Source of the DNA: Rufibacter glacialis
GTDB lineage: Bacteria > Bacteroidota > Bacteroidia > Cytophagales > Hymenobacteraceae
DNA: 64,000 nucleotides
Direction of reading: 5' to 3'
Assembly (NCBI RefSeq): GCF_008271745.1
Contig: NZ_VKKZ01000022.1
Location: forward strand, 62,001 to 126,000
Numbering within the stretch: position 1 is the stretch's first letter; the number at the start of each line of letters is the position of its first letter. Shown piece after piece: positions 60,916 to 64,000 of this stretch. Under the pieces are notes generated by a model that was not told the origin of the DNA, did no database searches, and was given only the letters and a program-made list of their open reading frames with translations. The position numbers and the translations under genes were made by a program.

Positions 60916-61264
60916 CCAACCTAATGGCCTGCTGAAGAAAGGAACCTTGACCTGGTGGAAGTACAGAAAAGCATTCTCTTTGGTCTTGTGAGTTGGTTAC
61001 TTGAAAGTATAAAGTACGGGGCTTGGGCCTCTACTTAGGTATCCTCTTCAACGCCCTTACAACCTGAATAGTAAAAGCCAACGGCCCCTTTGGTCCAGCC
61101 AATCTAAATTTTACCGGAAATCCTCCGCTGGGTTCTAGCAGAAGCAGAGAAAAGACCAGCGTCTAGTCTGATTCTCTGTCTATTCATCTACTATTCTATC
61201 AGGTTGAGGTGTGGCAGGTGGTTTGTATTTTATTTATAAAATATTAGAAATAATCATAAGAAAA

Positions 61265-61309
61265 CAGGATAGAACAGGATGCGCTATCCTCCTTAGTTAC
61301 ATAAACTTA
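61265..61309 (+). promoter_or_regulatory. Tandem CAGGATA box and promoter of PL11 copy 2 (site D)
   Basis: CAGGATA (61265-61271) and CAGGATG (61275-61281) with 10-bp period; TAAACTTA (61302-61309) starts exactly 20 nt after, keeping the TA but a weaker -7. A further TATCCT in inverse orientation (61285-61290) follows at once. Nothing else is recognisable in the 61310-61425 leader or in 60916-61264 between the divergent promoters. Confidence 0.62.
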
Positions 61310-61425
61310 CCTATCCATAATCATGATTTTAATGGAGAAGCCATATGGCATATTCTACCAGCAAGTTAGGAACAGCCACAGGTAACTAAGTTTTACATCA
61401 TTTCTTCACCTCATTTCAGTATTCT

Positions 61426-64000
61426 ATGGGAATATCTCTACTATTTAAAAGAAGAAGGGGCACTTCGAAAATCTTGTCCTTTATCCATTCAAAATTAAGC
61501 TATTTGGCCCTGACACTGGTTTTCATAGTCTCAGGTGCCACTGATTCTTCCGCTCAGCAATGGAAGATTTTGGGGAATGAAGGCCAGATAGCATCTTCTG
61601 CTGCTTCCTACCCGTCTATTACCGCCCTAGATGATGTTCCGCATGTTGTTTTCCGCGAAGGCAGTTCGCCTGTGGTGAAAGTAAAAAGAAGGAACCCTGC
61701 TACAGGTCTCTGGGAACAGGTGGGGGACAACCTTGGTAACAACCTTACTTATACCAGAATCCACCTGGATAAGAAGAACAACCTGTTTGTAACCTATGTA
61801 GATGCCTCAAATGGCAATAAGCTGGCTGTCAAAACTTTTAACCCAGAAGGCAATGTATGGGAGCCGCTGAACAATGACAACAGCAACCTTTACGTGTCAA
61901 TTGGTTCGGTGACCAATACCGTTTCCCAATACAGCTCCACGCCCCGGAGTTCGCTGGCCTTTGACTCAGACAACACGCCCTATATCGCCTTCGGGGAAGG
62001 GAGCACCCTGGCTCCTTATGTAAAGAAATTCGATGGCACTTCCTGGGTGACCGTAGGTGCTGGTGCAGTTACTGCAACCGTTGCGGTTGGCGTAAGTTTG
62101 GTATTAGACGAAACAGATGTTCCCTGGTTAGCATTTGTGAGCCAATCAACTCCTACTTCCACCACCGGAAATATGGCGCTCTTCCGGTACAGCAATGGCG
62201 TCTGGGCATCTGCCACAGCCACCACCATAGGGGGCATCCGGCACACGAACATGGCCCTTAATGCAGCCAATAATCTGGCTATTGCTTACTTTAATACCGG
62301 AAACTCCAACAGAGCTACCATCATTGTATACAATAAAACAGCCGGTACCTGGGGATCGCCCACGGCGCTTTCTTCCCGTGATGCTCCTAGTCTAAGCTTG
62401 ACCAGAGATGTTTCAGGCAACCTGTACTGTTCTTTTATTGACAACATTGCCAGCACCTCCCGTTCACAAGCCAGGGTATTCAAACAGTTGGCAGGTGCTA
62501 CTGCCTGGGCTGAATTAAGAGACCCAAATAATACGTTGGGAGGCATAGACGAGCCGGTGGGTAACCTGACGATTGCCTCTGGAAGTGAATTTCCCTTTGT
62601 TGTGTACACCAAAACAAATTCAAGCGGGGTTTCTACCCCTATTGTCCGGGTGTACACCCCGCCGGCGGCCCCTGCCGTTCTTTCTACCACTGGTTTCAGT
62701 GACATCACACCTACAACTGCGGTAGCGGGAGGTAACATAACCTCTGATGGCGGCTCAGCTATTACCGAACGCGGCGTGGTATACAGCACCAGTCCCAACC
62801 CAACCACTGCCAATGCCAAGGTGGTTGCTTCTACAGCAGGTACCGGGCAATTTACCGTGAACCTTACCGGACTTGCTCCCTCCACCTTATATTATGTAAG
62901 AGCCTATGCCATCAACGGGGGTACCACCTATGGCAACACCCTGCGCCTCAGCTCGCTTGCCCAGCCCGATGCCGTGGTGTCCGGGCCAAAGCAAATGGAG
63001 TTTCTGAACCGTGGCGTTGTGGCGGCCCGTACCTCCAGCACCAAGGTGTATGTAGGCTGGCGCCTGCTGGGCACAGATCCTTCGGCTATCGCCTTCAACG
63101 TGTACCGCGATGGGGTAAAACTAAACCCAACGCCCATCACCGCCTCCACTAATTTTGAGGATAATACCCCTGTGAATGGCACGTACACAGTGCGCCCTGT
63201 TCTGAACGGAAAGGAAGGCGCACCGTCTGCTCCGGTTTCGGTTTGGGCCAAGAATCAATTATCCCTTCCCCTGCAAATCCCAGCCGGAGGCACCACTCCA
63301 GATGGGGTAGCTTATACCTATTCGGCCAACGATTGCTCCGTGGGTGATGTAGACGGCGACGGTGAATACGAAATCTTCCTGAAGTGGGACCCCTCCAAGT
63401 TGAACCACAATTCAGGCGGTTATTCCGGTGATCAGATCATTGATTGCTATAAATTGAACGGTACCCATTTGTGGCGCATCAACCTGGGCAAGAACATCAA
63501 TGCCGGGCCGCATTTCACCCAGTTCATGGTCTATGACTTTGACGGAGACGGGAAGGCAGAGATCATCCTGAAGACCGCCGATGGCACAATGGATGGCATG
63601 GGTACCATCATTGGGGATGCTAATGTGGATCACCGCAACTCTGGTGGCTGGGTGCAAAAAGGCCCTGAATACCTGACGGTTTTCAACGGTCTAACCGGGG
63701 CAGCCATGGCTACTACCACCTATGAACCAGCCCGCGGCAATGTGACAGATTGGGGCGATAGCTATGGTAACCGGCAGGACCGTTTTGTGTCGGCGGTGGC
63801 TTATCTGGATGGTACCCGGCCCAGCCTGATCGTAGGCCGAGGGTATTATGACAAATTAGTAAGAGCTGCTTATGATTGGAGAGACGGGAAACTTACCCTG
63901 CGCTGGATCTTTGACAGCAAGGATGCCAGTGATCCCACTAACAACACCTTTTCAAGCCAGGGGAACCACCAGATGACCATAGGGGATGTGGACGGTGACG
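61426..64000 (+). CDS. Multidomain PL11 rhamnogalacturonan lyase, copy 2, 3' end outside window
   Basis: From the ATG at 61426 the frame stays open to the window end (858 codons). After a signal region (about 20-45, FIVSGATDSSAQ) come about 360 residues of repeated beta-strand units with Asp/Asn-rich turns (DDVPHVVFREG, LDKKNNLFVTYVD, SDNTPYIAFGEG, DETDVPWLAFVSQ, AANNLAIAYFN, VSGNLYCSFID), looking like a sialidase/NHL-type propeller. A fibronectin III-like domain follows (about 411-505: GNITSDGGSAITERGVVYST .. GLAPSTLYYVRAYAINGG). From about residue 523 the PL11 catalytic part begins (QMEFLNRGVVAARTSSTKVY), closely parallel to copy 1, including DVDGDGEYEIFLKWDPS and YDFDGDGKAEIILKTADGT. The extra N-terminal domains probably bind polymer. 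C-terminal sorting domain, if any, is outside. Confidence 0.9.
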   Translation, partial: MGISLLFKRRRGTSKILSFIHSKLSYLALTLVFIVSGATDSSAQQWKILGNEGQIASSAASYPSITALDDVPHVVFREGSSPVVKVKRRNPATGLWEQVGDNLGNNLTYTRIHLDKKNNLFVTYVDASNGNKLAVKTFNPEGNVWEPLNNDNSNLYVSIGSVTNTVSQYSSTPRSSLAFDSDNTPYIAFGEGSTLAPYVKKFDGTSWVTVGAGAVTATVAVGVSLVLDETDVPWLAFVSQSTPTSTTGNMALFRYSNGVWASATATTIGGIRHTNMALNAANNLAIAYFNTGNSNRATIIVYNKTAGTWGSPTALSSRDAPSLSLTRDVSGNLYCSFIDNIASTSRSQARVFKQLAGATAWAELRDPNNTLGGIDEPVGNLTIASGSEFPFVVYTKTNSSGVSTPIVRVYTPPAAPAVLSTTGFSDITPTTAVAGGNITSDGGSAITERGVVYSTSPNPTTANAKVVASTAGTGQFTVNLTGLAPSTLYYVRAYAINGGTTYGNTLRLSSLAQPDAVVSGPKQMEFLNRGVVAARTSSTKVYVGWRLLGTDPSAIAFNVYRDGVKLNPTPITASTNFEDNTPVNGTYTVRPVLNGKEGAPSAPVSVWAKNQLSLPLQIPAGGTTPDGVAYTYSANDCSVGDVDGDGEYEIFLKWDPSKLNHNSGGYSGDQIIDCYKLNGTHLWRINLGKNINAGPHFTQFMVYDFDGDGKAEIILKTADGTMDGMGTIIGDANVDHRNSGGWVQKGPEYLTVFNGLTGAAMATTTYEPARGNVTDWGDSYGNRQDRFVSAVAYLDGTRPSLIVGRGYYDKLVRAAYDWRDGKLTLRWIFDSKDASDPTNNTFSSQGNHQMTIGDVDGD

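Noticed and set aside
1-64000. CRISPR arrays, tRNA or rRNA genes and intact insertion sequences
   Set aside because: I saw no regularly spaced direct repeats, no cloverleaf-type sequences, no rRNA segments and no complete transposase frame in the window.

Overview
The window looks like a chromosomal segment of a Bacteroidota bacterium, most likely Cytophagales and close to Hymenobacteraceae (Rufibacter/Pontibacter-like). This rests on two SusC/SusD pairs, a type-B T9SS/gliding C-terminal domain, promoters of the Bacteroidota TAnnTTTG type, a one-subunit membrane anchor in succinate dehydrogenase, and the Bacteroidota form of the division cluster with FtsL-like and PASTA-bearing FtsI proteins. 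Genus is not decided by the sequence alone.

Layout. (1) 1-5.2 kb, minus strand: a truncated M1 metallopeptidase, then a probable metal module of an exported HMA-domain protein, a TonB-dependent receptor and a small Cys-rich exported protein. (2) 5.2-5.5 kb: a divergent intergenic region with clustered DnaA boxes and a textbook-like MraZ operator overlapping the mraZ promoter. (3) 5.5-21.1 kb, plus strand: the complete dcw cluster mraZ-rsmH-ftsL-ftsI-murE-mraY-murD-ftsW-murG-murC-ftsQ-ftsA-ftsZ (no murF or ddl), mostly with overlapping ends and closed by a strong terminator; a 90-bp palindromic repeat sits inside it between mraY and murD. (4) 21.2-25.4 kb, minus strand: an FMN reductase and sdhCAB. 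(5) 25.7-28.5 kb: a large surface protein exported by T9SS. (6) 28.5-29.6 kb: a stretch with no convincing gene. (7) 29.6-64 kb: a polysaccharide utilisation locus aimed at rhamnogalacturonan I-like pectin: a GntR-type regulator, two SusCD pairs, a sulfatase, L-rhamnose mutarotase, GH106 rhamnosidase, PL26 exo-rhamnogalacturonan lyase, a DUF6250 lipoprotein, GH2, two PL11 rhamnogalacturonan lyases (the second cut by the window edge), a beta-helix/DUF6298 protein and a GH43-like enzyme.

The most striking new signal is a tandem-repeat promoter element, CAGGATA-N3-CAGGATR (10-bp period), found upstream of six transcription units of the PUL on both strands. In all six the second repeat ends exactly 20 nt before a TA that begins a Bacteroidota -7-like element (TAnnTTTG). 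This strict geometry predicts a single activator (or special sigma factor) controlling the whole locus, and it ties the sulfatase/rhamnose operon, both distal enzyme groups and both SusCD pairs into one regulon.

How the PUL genes fit together (inference from families): SusCD pairs bind and import oligosaccharides at the surface; PL11 and PL26 lyases cut the GalA-Rha backbone; GH2, GH43 and the beta-helix/DUF6298 protein trim side chains; GH106 releases L-rhamnose, whose anomers are interconverted by RhaM before catabolism encoded elsewhere; the sulfatase suggests that the natural substrate carries sulfate.
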